This document shows positions 27,296 through 34,996 of a stretch of 64,000 nt of DNA, piece after piece. Numbering within the stretch: position 1 is the first letter of the stretch; each line of letters starts with the position of its first letter. This stretch comes from Fodinibius roseus (lineage in GTDB: Bacteria > Bacteroidota > Rhodothermia > Balneolales > Balneolaceae), in NCBI RefSeq assembly GCF_900129315.1, contig NZ_FQUS01000004.1, forward strand, positions 186,001-250,000, read 5' to 3'. Both the position numbers and the translations under genes were made by a program. Below the pieces are notes generated by a model. It did no database searches, was not told the DNA's origin, and worked only from the letters and a program-made list of their open reading frames with translations.

Positions 27296-28657
27296 TTATG
27301 CCCGGTAAACCGTCTTGATGTTTACAAACTCCCTGATGCCGAGGTGGGAAAGTTCCCGGCCGTAACCGGACTGCTTAACCCCTCCGAACGGCAGGCGGGG
27401 ATCGGATTTTACAAATGCATTGACGAAGCAACAGCCGGCTTCCAATTCTTCAGCGGCGATCCGCTCAGCGTGATCCGCATCCCTGGAAAACACGGCGGCC
27501 CCGAGTCCGAAATCGGAATCGTTGGCGACGCGGATGGCTTCCTGCTCATCTTTTACCCGAATGACCGAAGCAACCGGACCAAAAAGTTCTTCCTCATAGG
27601 CCGGCATGCCTTTCGTCACGTTCGTCAATATCGTCGGGGGATAATAGGTCCCTTTGCGATCGGAAATTTCGCCTCCCAAAATACACTCAGCGCCGGCATC
27701 GACACTTTGCCGGACCTGCTCGTGGAGTTCATCCCGCAAATCCGCGCGTGCCATGGGCCCGAGGTCAACGTCATCCTCAAAAGGATCGCCCATACGTTTT
27801 TCCTTCATCAATGTTGTCATATTCTCTATAAAAAGATCGTAGTTATCCTCCACAACAATAAAGCGCTTGGCCGCAATACAACTTTGTCCCCCGTTAATCA
27901 GCCGGGACGTAACACAGGTCTCGGCCGCTTGTTCGATATCGGCATCGGCCAAAATAAGATAGGGATCACTGCCGCCCAGCTCCAATACCGTTTTCTTTAC
28001 CAGGCTTCCAGCCGTTGATGCCACAGCTTTGCCGGCCCGGGTACTTCCGGTAAGCGTAACGGCCGCAATGTGCTCGTCGGAGATGACTTGCTCCACCCGG
28101 TCGCTCCCCGCAACCAGCGTCCGGAACAGAGGTTCCGGAATACCCGCCTCATGCATGAGCTCTTCAATGGCGAGGGCGCAACCGGTAACGTTGGAGGCGT
28201 GCTTTAAGACAGCAGCATTGCCCGCCATCAGGGCCGGGGCCGCAAACCGGAAAAGCTGCCAGAAGGGGAAATTCCAGGGCATGATCGCCAGCACCGTGCC
28301 CAGCGGGTTATAGGTAATATAGCTTTTGTCGGCGTCCGACTCGATCATTTCATTTTCGAGAAACTGTTCGGCGTGATCGGCGTAATAGCGGCAGACCCAG
28401 GCGCACTTCTCGCTTTCTGACTTGCCCTGCGGCAGCGGCTTCCCCATTTCACGTGCCATGAGCCCGGCATACTTTTCTTTATTCGATTCCAGCAGGTCCG
28501 CCACTTTACGAAGCAAGACGGCACGCTCCTCAAAGCTTCGCCTTCGCCAGTGGGATTGCGCCTCATCCGCCTCCTGGACAATCGTTCCAAGCTCCTGGCT
28601 GTTCATCTCCTGGTAGGTGGCTACGATTTCGCCCGTAGCGGGATTTACAGATTCCAT
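27296..28657 (-). CDS. NAD(P)-dependent succinate-semialdehyde dehydrogenase-like enzyme (Sad/YneI type)
   Basis: A 453-aa aldehyde dehydrogenase. It has the N-terminal SVNPATGEIVATY, MPWNFPFWQLFRFAAPALMAGN (about residues 120-141), nucleotide loop TGSTRAGKAV (about 203), general base Glu in LELGGSDP (about 225) and nucleophile Cys in GGQSCIAAKR (about 259). The length is like E. coli Sad (462), shorter than GabD. It oxidises an aldehyde such as succinate semialdehyde to the acid; the substrate is inferred from similarity only. AGAGGCG lies upstream of the ATG. It stands alone between two lipoprotein or periplasmic genes, not next to an aminotransferase. Confidence 0.88.
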   Translation of the reverse strand: MESVNPATGEIVATYQEMNSQELGTIVQEADEAQSHWRRRSFEERAVLLRKVADLLESNKEKYAGLMAREMGKPLPQGKSESEKCAWVCRYYADHAEQFLENEMIESDADKSYITYNPLGTVLAIMPWNFPFWQLFRFAAPALMAGNAAVLKHASNVTGCALAIEELMHEAGIPEPLFRTLVAGSDRVEQVISDEHIAAVTLTGSTRAGKAVASTAGSLVKKTVLELGGSDPYLILADADIEQAAETCVTSRLINGGQSCIAAKRFIVVEDNYDLFIENMTTLMKEKRMGDPFEDDVDLGPMARADLRDELHEQVRQSVDAGAECILGGEISDRKGTYYPPTILTNVTKGMPAYEEELFGPVASVIRVKDEQEAIRVANDSDFGLGAAVFSRDADHAERIAAEELEAGCCFVNAFVKSDPRLPFGGVKQSGYGRELSHLGIREFVNIKTVYRA

Positions 28658-28769
28658 AACGCGCCTCTTTACTTTGGGTTCGGTTGAGGTATCATAACCT
28701 AAAAAAAGAGCGCTACATTCCCTGCCGGCAGCAAAAAATGACCGGCTGGGATGACATCCATCAATCTAT

Positions 28770-29957
28770 TTATTCCGCTGCCAACCGGTAAATTTTATCA
28801 TTTCCTCCCTCAAAAGCGCAGATATAGAGCTCATTTTGCGCGTCAACCCCGAATGATGAGATACGAATATCAGTTTCAATAAGTTCGGTATTTTCGGGAT
28901 TACCCATATCGGAATAATCGAGCGCCCATATACGTCCCGATGCATAATCAGCATAAATATATTGACCTGCCAAACCGTCCAGAGAGGGGCCCCGGTAGAC
29001 AAAACCACCGGTTACCGATACGCCTTCGCTCCGACCATATTCCCAGACAGGGAGTTCCAAACCCGACTGGTCACAGCCGGACCCGGGACTGAAGCAGTGC
29101 TTGCCTTCCATGATATTCCAGCCGTAATTTTCGCCTATTTTAATAATATCAATCTCTTCATAGCTGTTTTGTCCCACATCCCCGGCCCATAACCGGTCGG
29201 TCTCCGGATCAAAACTAAACCGCCAGACATTGCGCAGGCCATAGGCGTAGATTTCCTCCCGGTATCCCTCTTCGTTACCCGCGAAAGGATTATCTTCGGG
29301 AATCCCGTAGTTCATGCCATTTTCCTGGCTATCCACATCGATGCGGAGGATGGTTCCGAGCAGTGTTGTGGGGTCCTGCCCGTTGTCGTGGGGGTCGCCG
29401 CCGGAGCCGCCGTCACCCACCGCAATGTAAAGGTAACCGTCGGGACCGAAGGAAACCTGTCCCCCGTTATGATTGCCGTAAGGCTGTTCGAACGACAGCA
29501 GTACCTGCTCGGTGGATTTGACCGCCTGGTCGGGGTCATCGGAAGAGACCTCGAACCGGGAGACACGGGTCTTGGAGTCGTGCGTGGTATAGTTCACGTA
29601 AAAATAGCCGTTATCCTCGTAGTCCGGATGGAATGCGAGTCCCAACAGTCCCTCTTCATTGCCGGCGTTATCGACCTGCTCTGCAATATCCAGAAAGGTG
29701 GTTGCACTTTCGACCCCGGGATCATTGGGAAAAACAGAAATAATACCCCGCTGCTCAACGACAAAAAGTCGGTCGCTGCCATCCCCCGGGTGCTGAAGGT
29801 CCACCGGCCGCGTAAATTCCAGAGCCGGGAAAGCTTCGACTATACCATAGGAACCATTGCCCGGGGAGACTTCATCATTGGGCTCGTTATCCACACAACC
29901 GATCGAAATCATCAGGAAGGCTATCAATATCGTATACATAGGGGACGGGGATTTCAT
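28770..29957 (-). CDS. PQQ-dependent sugar dehydrogenase (soluble aldose dehydrogenase type) lipoprotein
   Basis: A 395-aa periplasmic or outer-membrane lipoprotein (lipobox ISIGC, Cys near 21) of the GSDH/YliI six-bladed propeller family. Landmarks: LQHPGDGSDRLFVVEQRG, GLLGLAFHPDYEDNGYFYVNYT, QPYGNHNGGQVSFGPDGYLYIAVGDGG (catalytic His region and calcium/PQQ loops) and YGLRNVWRFSFDPETDRLWAGDVGQNSYEE. It oxidises aldoses with PQQ. I prefer ATG 29957, which directly opens the lipoprotein signal, over TTG 29987. No PQQ biosynthesis gene is in the window, so the cofactor might be imported, or the protein might act as a lectin-like homologue. Confidence 0.88.
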   Translation of the reverse strand: MKSPSPMYTILIAFLMISIGCVDNEPNDEVSPGNGSYGIVEAFPALEFTRPVDLQHPGDGSDRLFVVEQRGIISVFPNDPGVESATTFLDIAEQVDNAGNEEGLLGLAFHPDYEDNGYFYVNYTTHDSKTRVSRFEVSSDDPDQAVKSTEQVLLSFEQPYGNHNGGQVSFGPDGYLYIAVGDGGSGGDPHDNGQDPTTLLGTILRIDVDSQENGMNYGIPEDNPFAGNEEGYREEIYAYGLRNVWRFSFDPETDRLWAGDVGQNSYEEIDIIKIGENYGWNIMEGKHCFSPGSGCDQSGLELPVWEYGRSEGVSVTGGFVYRGPSLDGLAGQYIYADYASGRIWALDYSDMGNPENTELIETDIRISSFGVDAQNELYICAFEGGNDKIYRLAAE

Positions 29958-30567
29958 AATCAACGTTTTAACTAAATTATATTTCAATTAGCAAGATCCT
30001 TGTTGTGGTTTCAGCCGTTCATTGCGGAGGTTGTATCCTGCTGCAAAAGGCATCAATACAAGCAGAAAATGGAAATAATTCTCTCAATTTCCTAATACTC
30101 CCTCTTCTAAAAACCATATTTAACAAGGTATTAACCTGTTTTAACAATAGCATACACGCTTCAGGATTATCCTCTTCATTCGGAATTTATTTACCAAACA
30201 GAAAAAAATGATTCAAATTAAAAATAGTCGGATATTTTCCTCTGATACATCATTGTGAATATGAAAATAGCCGTCGGCCACATATCAGTATATCAGTATA
30301 TCAGTATTAATCCGAAACTATAAACGGACGCAATACATATAGACCTGAGCCCTTCTCTTTGAAGGCTGACCCCTGTGCTTGTACAAAACCCACTATTTCT
30401 TTCCCTTTATTTATTAGCTGTAAAAATTTCTGTGATTGTATGAAAAATCAATCGGATAAATCACTTCCCGAAAACCTAAGTCCCCCCCACTCCCAGTCAG
30501 CAAAGCCTTAGGCAGGATATTGCAGGCTCTGTAAGAGGAATGGAGTACGATTTTACCTCCGGCAGTA
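29958..30567. other. Intergenic region, no recognised gene
   Basis: About 610 bp of AT-rich sequence between the sugar dehydrogenase start and the MATE remnant. It contains three perfect tandem copies of ATATCAGT at 30282-30305. In-frame sequence preceding the remnant (30480-30567) is interrupted by a stop codon and does not resemble MATE. Confidence 0.5.
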
Positions 30568-30984
30568 CGGGCAGAGCGTTCGGCCTGGATCTGCGGGTAT
30601 GTAAATACCATTTTTTTAGTGCTTATCGGGATCTCCTTTTTCCTGTTTTCCGAAACCCTGATTCGGTTGTTCACCCCGGAAATCGAGGTGATTGCCATTG
30701 GCGCCCGATGCCTGAAAATCATAGCTGTGGGATATCTTTTTTACGGGATGGGTATGGTCATGGTTCAGGCCTTTAACGGGGCCGGCGACACGGTACCCCA
30801 CCCCACATGGCTTAACTTCATCTGTTTCTGGATCATAGAAATTCCCCTGGCATGGATTCTGTCCATGAACCTCGGCATGCAGGGAAACGGCGTATTTTGG
30901 TCCATCGTAATCGCCGAATCCATATTCGGAGTGCTCGGCATGTGGATTTTCTCCAGGGGCGGGTGGAAGGACAAGCAAATTTAG
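30568..30984 (+). pseudogene. MATE efflux transporter, C-terminal remnant
   Basis: From CGG at 30568 the frame reads RAERSAWICGYVNTIFLVLI, then LFFSETLIRLFTPE-like sequence, GYLFYGMGMVMVQAFNGAGD, NFICFWIIEIPLAWIL and a C-terminal IFSRGGWKDKQI. This is the last third of a multidrug/toxin extrusion (MATE, NorM-like) transporter. The N-terminal two thirds are missing: upstream in the same frame is a non-homologous stretch with a TAA about 30 nt before 30568. The first ATG is at 30619. It is probably the remains of a gene truncated by deletion or rearrangement. It converges on the lipoprotein gene ending at 30987, 2 bp away. Confidence 0.8.
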
Positions 30985-30986
30985 GA

Positions 30987-31787
30987 TTACTCGCTACAGC
31001 TTACATTCTCCTGCTGCTCGCCCCAGCACGCTTTTTCACCGTTATTAATATCGGGAGCAATAATATAGCCCGCCTTCGTATCCATGTTCCACGCTATGTT
31101 GGTGGTCCTGTCTTCACCGGCGTCATAATATACAAGGGACTTCTGTTCACCGTCAAAGCTGAAATCAATATAACTGCCGGCCGCTACCAAACGGTCCGAA
31201 AGAATATCAAGCCGCAGCTCTGTCTGTTCTTCTTGTACACTCCAGTTTATTTCAGAAAGATGCTGAGCATTCTCCGGATCCTGCAGACCGTTATACGTCC
31301 ATGTCCCCTCCTGACCCTCATTCTTGGTGGTCCCGGTAAAGAGCAAATGATTCTCAAGTTCTAAATGATCGGCCGTTACGAAAAAGGACCAGTTAACGAC
31401 GGACGAAGCAATCCGTTCGGCCACAAGCCGTACGGCAAAGTCGCCGGTATTGGCGGTGTATGAATAATTCCATTCCCACTGCTGGTCATCATTCAGCTGA
31501 GCAACCGTATCTCCCGCTGCTATTAACAGATTTTTGGGAATCAGGAGATTGGTATCAATCACCTTTTTTATAATGCCGGCCCGGAATACTGCCTGGATAT
31601 AATAATCACCGGATTGAGTCGCTGCGGTTTTGGGCTGGGTGCTTCCTGTAAGGGTTGCCATATCAACATCCACGGATGCTACCGGTGGAAGCTCAGGAGG
31701 TTCATCAGTAAAGGTCGAAGGGTCATCGGAACAGGAAACCAACAGCAGGCAGGTAACGGTGAACAGTAGCAGTCGCTTAAGCATCAT
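30987..31787 (-). CDS. Lipoprotein, unknown family (paralogue of the gene at 26186)
   Basis: A 266-aa lipoprotein (lipobox LLVSC, Cys19) with a Pro/Glu-rich linker. The body has WEWNYSYTANTGDFAVRLVAE, WSFFVTADHLELENHLLFTG, GTWTYNGLQDPENAQ and a C-terminal WNMDTKAGYI with CWGEQQENVSCSE. It shares the order of motifs and the terminal Cys-Trp...Ser-Cys pattern with the lipoprotein at 26186, so they descend from one gene. No known domain is recognised. It begins ATGATG; either Met is possible. Confidence 0.7.
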   Translation of the reverse strand: MMLKRLLLFTVTCLLLVSCSDDPSTFTDEPPELPPVASVDVDMATLTGSTQPKTAATQSGDYYIQAVFRAGIIKKVIDTNLLIPKNLLIAAGDTVAQLNDDQQWEWNYSYTANTGDFAVRLVAERIASSVVNWSFFVTADHLELENHLLFTGTTKNEGQEGTWTYNGLQDPENAQHLSEINWSVQEEQTELRLDILSDRLVAAGSYIDFSFDGEQKSLVYYDAGEDRTTNIAWNMDTKAGYIIAPDINNGEKACWGEQQENVSCSE

Positions 31788-31908
31788 TATGGTATGTTTA
31801 TAGATTATGTATGTCAGGTTTATGTTTTAATTATACATTATGCATACTGCACTTTTTTCAATTTGTTCTCTTATATCTCTGTTAACTACATCAAGCTATG
31901 AGAAAACC

Positions 31909-32042
31909 TTGCGGTTCTTTTGGCTAATCTCTGCATTTTTGCACATTCAAAATCCTTACAAATGCCTTGTATGCGTTGATTTTTAATCACTCCGGCTTTG
32001 ATCCTGAACCAAAATCCCTAATCCCTGGTTTTCAAAGTCCCC
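31909..32042 (-). repeat. Dispersed intergenic repeat, copy F (inverted)
   Basis: Minus-strand reading: GACTTTGAAAACCAGGGATT, GGATCAAAGCCGGAGTGATT, GGATTTTGAATGTGCAAAAA, then ATTAGCCAAAAGAACC and an end resembling GCAAGGTTTTCTC. It closely matches the copy at 45697. It ends 8 bp from the aminotransferase stop codon. Confidence 0.65.
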
Positions 32043-32049
32043 TGTAAAG

Positions 32050-33234
32050 TCAGCTGAACTGTTCTACGGCCGTATTAATGGTCTCCAGGGTACTCCGGAG
32101 GAGGTCCCGCTCAATAATCAGGGGAGGAGCCAGCCGCACCAGGGTATCGGAATGCAGGGTCCAACCCAGAATAATGCCACGCTCCAGGCACCCTTTTACT
32201 ACTTGTTGCGTCAGTTCACGATCTTTGAGCTCCATACCCAGCATGGCACCGCGTCCCCGTATTTCTGTGATAGCCTCAGCTGTTAAGGTTTCCCGGACTG
32301 TTTGTTCTATCATCGTTGTTCGCTTTTCAAAATCGCCCTTCAGCAATTCGGTCAGCGTAGCATAAGCTGCCGCACACGATACCGGGTGTCCCCCAAACGT
32401 CGTTACATGATTCAGCGGCGGGTCGTGCATAAAGGAAGTAAAAATATCCGTTGACGATACAAAGGCTCCCATCGGCATGCCGCCTCCCATCGCTTTTGCC
32501 AAACATAAAATATCCGGGACGACTTCATACTGCTGGAATGCAAACAGCGATCCCGTCCTGTAAAAACCGGTCTGTATTTCATCAAAGATGAGCAGGGCAC
32601 CCGTTTCATCACAACGGCGGCGAACGGCCTTCAGCCACTCCCGTTCAGCGGGGATGATCCCTCCCTCGCCCTGGATCGGTTCTAAAATAACCGCGGCAGT
32701 GTCTCTGTCAATAGCGTCCAGCGTGTGGTAATCGTTAAATTTTAAGAAATGCACATCGGGCAGCAGCGGCAGGTACGGGTCGCGGTAGACATCACGTCCC
32801 GTCACGCTCAGCGAACCGTGGGTATCCCCGTGGTAACCGTGACGAAATCCGACCAGTTTATGCCGACCCGTATGTTTTTTAGCCAGCTTCAGCGCTCCTT
32901 CGTTGGCTTCGGTGCCGCTGTTTACAAAATAGACGCGATCCAGCGAGGCGGGCAGCCGGGAGGTCAGCAGCTCGGCGTAAGACGACTGGGGTTCCTGGAT
33001 AAACTCCCCATATACCATCACATGCAGATGCCGGTCGACCTGCCGTTTGACTGCTTCCACGACGCTGGGATGCCGGTGACCCAGGCTGCTTACGGCGATG
33101 CCGGATATGAAATCCACGTATCGTTTCCCGTCGGCCGTATAAATAAACGGGCCTTCGGCTCGTTCCACCTCTAAACCTATCGGAGCATCACTGGTTTGGG
33201 CTATATGCTGGTAAAAGGAATCGGTATTATCCAA
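32050..33234 (-). CDS. Class III aminotransferase (acetylornithine/ornithine aminotransferase-like)
   Basis: A 394-aa PLP enzyme transferring an amino group from an omega-amine to a 2-oxo acid. It has VYFVNSGTEANEGALKLAKK (about residues 101-120), GFRHGYHGDTHGSLSVTG, the PLP-binding ILEPIQGEGG and LLIFDEIQTGFYRTG, and LAKAMGGGMPMGAF with the Schiff-base Lys (about 249). It resembles ArgD/RocD more than glutamate-1-semialdehyde mutase. No arginine genes are adjacent, so ornithine, acetylornithine, lysine or 4-aminobutyrate remain possible. Translation appears to start at TTG 33234; no ATG lies upstream of the conserved core. Confidence 0.85.
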   Translation of the reverse strand: MDNTDSFYQHIAQTSDAPIGLEVERAEGPFIYTADGKRYVDFISGIAVSSLGHRHPSVVEAVKRQVDRHLHVMVYGEFIQEPQSSYAELLTSRLPASLDRVYFVNSGTEANEGALKLAKKHTGRHKLVGFRHGYHGDTHGSLSVTGRDVYRDPYLPLLPDVHFLKFNDYHTLDAIDRDTAAVILEPIQGEGGIIPAEREWLKAVRRRCDETGALLIFDEIQTGFYRTGSLFAFQQYEVVPDILCLAKAMGGGMPMGAFVSSTDIFTSFMHDPPLNHVTTFGGHPVSCAAAYATLTELLKGDFEKRTTMIEQTVRETLTAEAITEIRGRGAMLGMELKDRELTQQVVKGCLERGIILGWTLHSDTLVRLAPPLIIERDLLRSTLETINTAVEQFS

Positions 33235-33628
33235 AGTGGTATATTATGTTTAATAATTATCCCTGACCGGGATTCTCACAGGGAAAATGGACCGGAGTCA
33301 AGGGCTTTCCTTCTCCGAAAACATCCGGATGCGGGAGAGAGGTCAGGATACAAACGTGTTCTGCGTAGCGACCATTTTAAAGCTCAACGGTGGACACATT
33401 ACCCGTTAGGCAGCTATTTCAGGGCGCAATTTTAGTTTATGTCCAAAAATAACGATAATTCCTTACGTATTTAGAGGCTGAGCATTATTCCATTTTTAGT
33501 TGTGAGAAATCCGGGCTAATGGGTATAATATAAGACATTGAGGGCTTAGCTTCTTACCGGAAGAGACTAACCTTAATTTCAATGACCGGCTGTCCCTCCG
33601 ATGCCCGTGATAAATTTATTTTTTTAAA
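33235..33628. other. Divergent intergenic region
   Basis: 394 bp between the aminotransferase (minus) and the DUF1080 gene (plus). It presumably holds both promoters. No repeat copy, RNA or gene is seen. Confidence 0.5.
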
Positions 33629-34453
33629 ATGACTATTAAACAGCTTGTTTGGTTAAAAAATATTTCTATAACCGGCTCCCTGCTTTGCCTGATGGTAGTA
33701 ACAACGGCGTTATTACCCCTGAAAAATGATCAGGTTACGGCCTCTGGGGAAGATTGGATTTCCCTGTTTAACGGAGAGGACCTGGAGGGCTGGACCCCCA
33801 AGTTTGCCGGCTACGAGCCGGGCATTAATTACAATAACACCTTCCGCGTGGAAGATGGACTGCTGACGGTTTCGTACGACAAGTGGGATGAATTTAACGG
33901 GGAGTTCGGACACCTTTTTTATAAAGACTCCTTTTCCAATTATAGGATACGGGCAGAATACCGCTTTATCGGCGAGCAGGTCAAGGGCGGCGAAGGCTGG
34001 GCGTTTCGCAATAATGGGCTGATGCTGCACGGTCAGCACCCGGAAACAATGGCAAAAGATCAGGAGTTTCCGGTCTCTGTTGAAGTGCAGCTGCTGGGCG
34101 GAAATGGAGAGGATCCGCGCTCTACGGCTAATCTCTGTACGCCCGGGACGAATGTCGTGCTGAACGGAGAACTTTTTACCCCGCACTGCACCACATCCGA
34201 CTCAGAAACCTATCATGGTGACCAGTGGGTAACGGTCGAAGTGGAAGTGCGGGGAAGCGAGATTTTTAAACATTATGTAAATGGCGAACAGGTGATGGAG
34301 TATACGGATCCGCAGTACGATAAACAGGACGAGACGGCACAGCCTCTTATTGAGGGAACTAACTTGCTTATTGACCGCGGAACCATCTCCATACAGGCGG
34401 AAAGTCACCCTACCCAGTTTCGCAAAATCGAGGTATTGCCGCTGGATGAATGA
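33629..34453 (+). CDS. Secreted DUF1080 (3-keto-disaccharide hydrolase-like) protein
   Basis: A 274-aa exported protein: signal anchor-like N-terminus (about residues 10-32), then the DUF1080 beta-jelly-roll. Family landmarks are WISLFNGEDLEGW (about 42-54), a Trp/Tyr-rich carbohydrate site with FRVEDGLLTVSYDKW, GHLFYKDSFSNYRIRAEYRF and GWAFRNNGLMLHGQ, and the C-terminal ISIQAESHPTQFRKIEVLPL. Members are found across Planctomycetes and Bacteroidota; several hydrolyse 3-keto-glycosides. The exact substrate is unknown. It leads a group of co-directional exported proteins (33629-38161). Confidence 0.88.
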   Translation: MTIKQLVWLKNISITGSLLCLMVVTTALLPLKNDQVTASGEDWISLFNGEDLEGWTPKFAGYEPGINYNNTFRVEDGLLTVSYDKWDEFNGEFGHLFYKDSFSNYRIRAEYRFIGEQVKGGEGWAFRNNGLMLHGQHPETMAKDQEFPVSVEVQLLGGNGEDPRSTANLCTPGTNVVLNGELFTPHCTTSDSETYHGDQWVTVEVEVRGSEIFKHYVNGEQVMEYTDPQYDKQDETAQPLIEGTNLLIDRGTISIQAESHPTQFRKIEVLPLDE

Positions 34454-34539
34454 ATGAGTAAAATCTCCCGCTGTCTTATTTATTACAAGACAGGTAAAGA
34501 TTCAATTCGGACAATCAATCCGGGTAAAAGGCGACACGT

Positions 34540-34977
34540 ATGACATATTTTACCATTTTCATATCGCTAACGCTCATGCTTTACAACTGTAAAAAAAGTG
34601 ATGATGATTCCTCCGCCGACCGGCATAAGAACGATTCGCTCTCGCACGTGCAGTCCATCCAACAAGACACCATACCAACAGTACCACCCCCCGGGCGGGG
34701 CCTGCCGCCCGGGCAGGCCCGGGTGGAGGGGACCGTAATTGCTGTCTCGCCGGAGCCACAGGATGCCCGTCAGACGCTCCGGCTTCAGATTCGGAGCATT
34801 CTGGGATACGGTCCCTCTACCCCCCCGATCCCAACAGGCGATACGCTTGATATTCCTCTCAGTGCAGAGCAGGACACGTTAACCAGGGGAACGGTGATCC
34901 GTGCCCGATTGCATCATAATGTTTCCTTTCAAAAGAACGGCAAGGGAACTGCATGGTCGCTGATCAATATCGAATAA
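34540..34977 (+). CDS. Small lipoprotein, unknown function
   Basis: A 145-aa lipoprotein (lipobox LMLYNC, Cys17). A Ser/Asp-rich linker is followed by a Pro/Gly stretch PPPGRGLPPGQARVEGT whose DNA forms a very strong GC hairpin (34684-34726), then a beta-rich domain of about 80 residues (VEGTVIAVSPEP..., LRLQIRSILGYG, TVIRARLHH) that resembles an OB-like fold. No family is recognised. It lies 19 nt before the 1054-aa propeller gene and is probably co-transcribed with it. Confidence 0.6.
   Translation: MTYFTIFISLTLMLYNCKKSDDDSSADRHKNDSLSHVQSIQQDTIPTVPPPGRGLPPGQARVEGTVIAVSPEPQDARQTLRLQIRSILGYGPSTPPIPTGDTLDIPLSAEQDTLTRGTVIRARLHHNVSFQKNGKGTAWSLINIE
34684..34726. repeat. GC-rich perfect palindrome inside a coding region
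   Basis: Arms GGGCCTGCC (34698-34706) and GGCAGGCCC (34712-34720) are perfectly complementary across a 5-nt spacer, and outer CCACCC/GGGTGG add a second pairing. The stretch is far more GC-rich than its surroundings and encodes the Pro/Gly part of the lipoprotein linker, so it may be an inserted palindromic element that kept the frame. Confidence 0.6.
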
Positions 34978-34996
34978 TAACAGGAAAACCAGTACT

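Noticed and set aside
27038-28018. Long plus-strand open frame across the aldehyde dehydrogenase gene
   Set aside because: The minus-strand frame has all aldehyde dehydrogenase catalytic motifs; the plus-strand product shows no family signature.
30282-30305. Three tandem ATATCAGT units as an operator or origin element
   Set aside because: Only three short units, no neighbouring regulator or replication gene; kept only as a note under the intergenic region.
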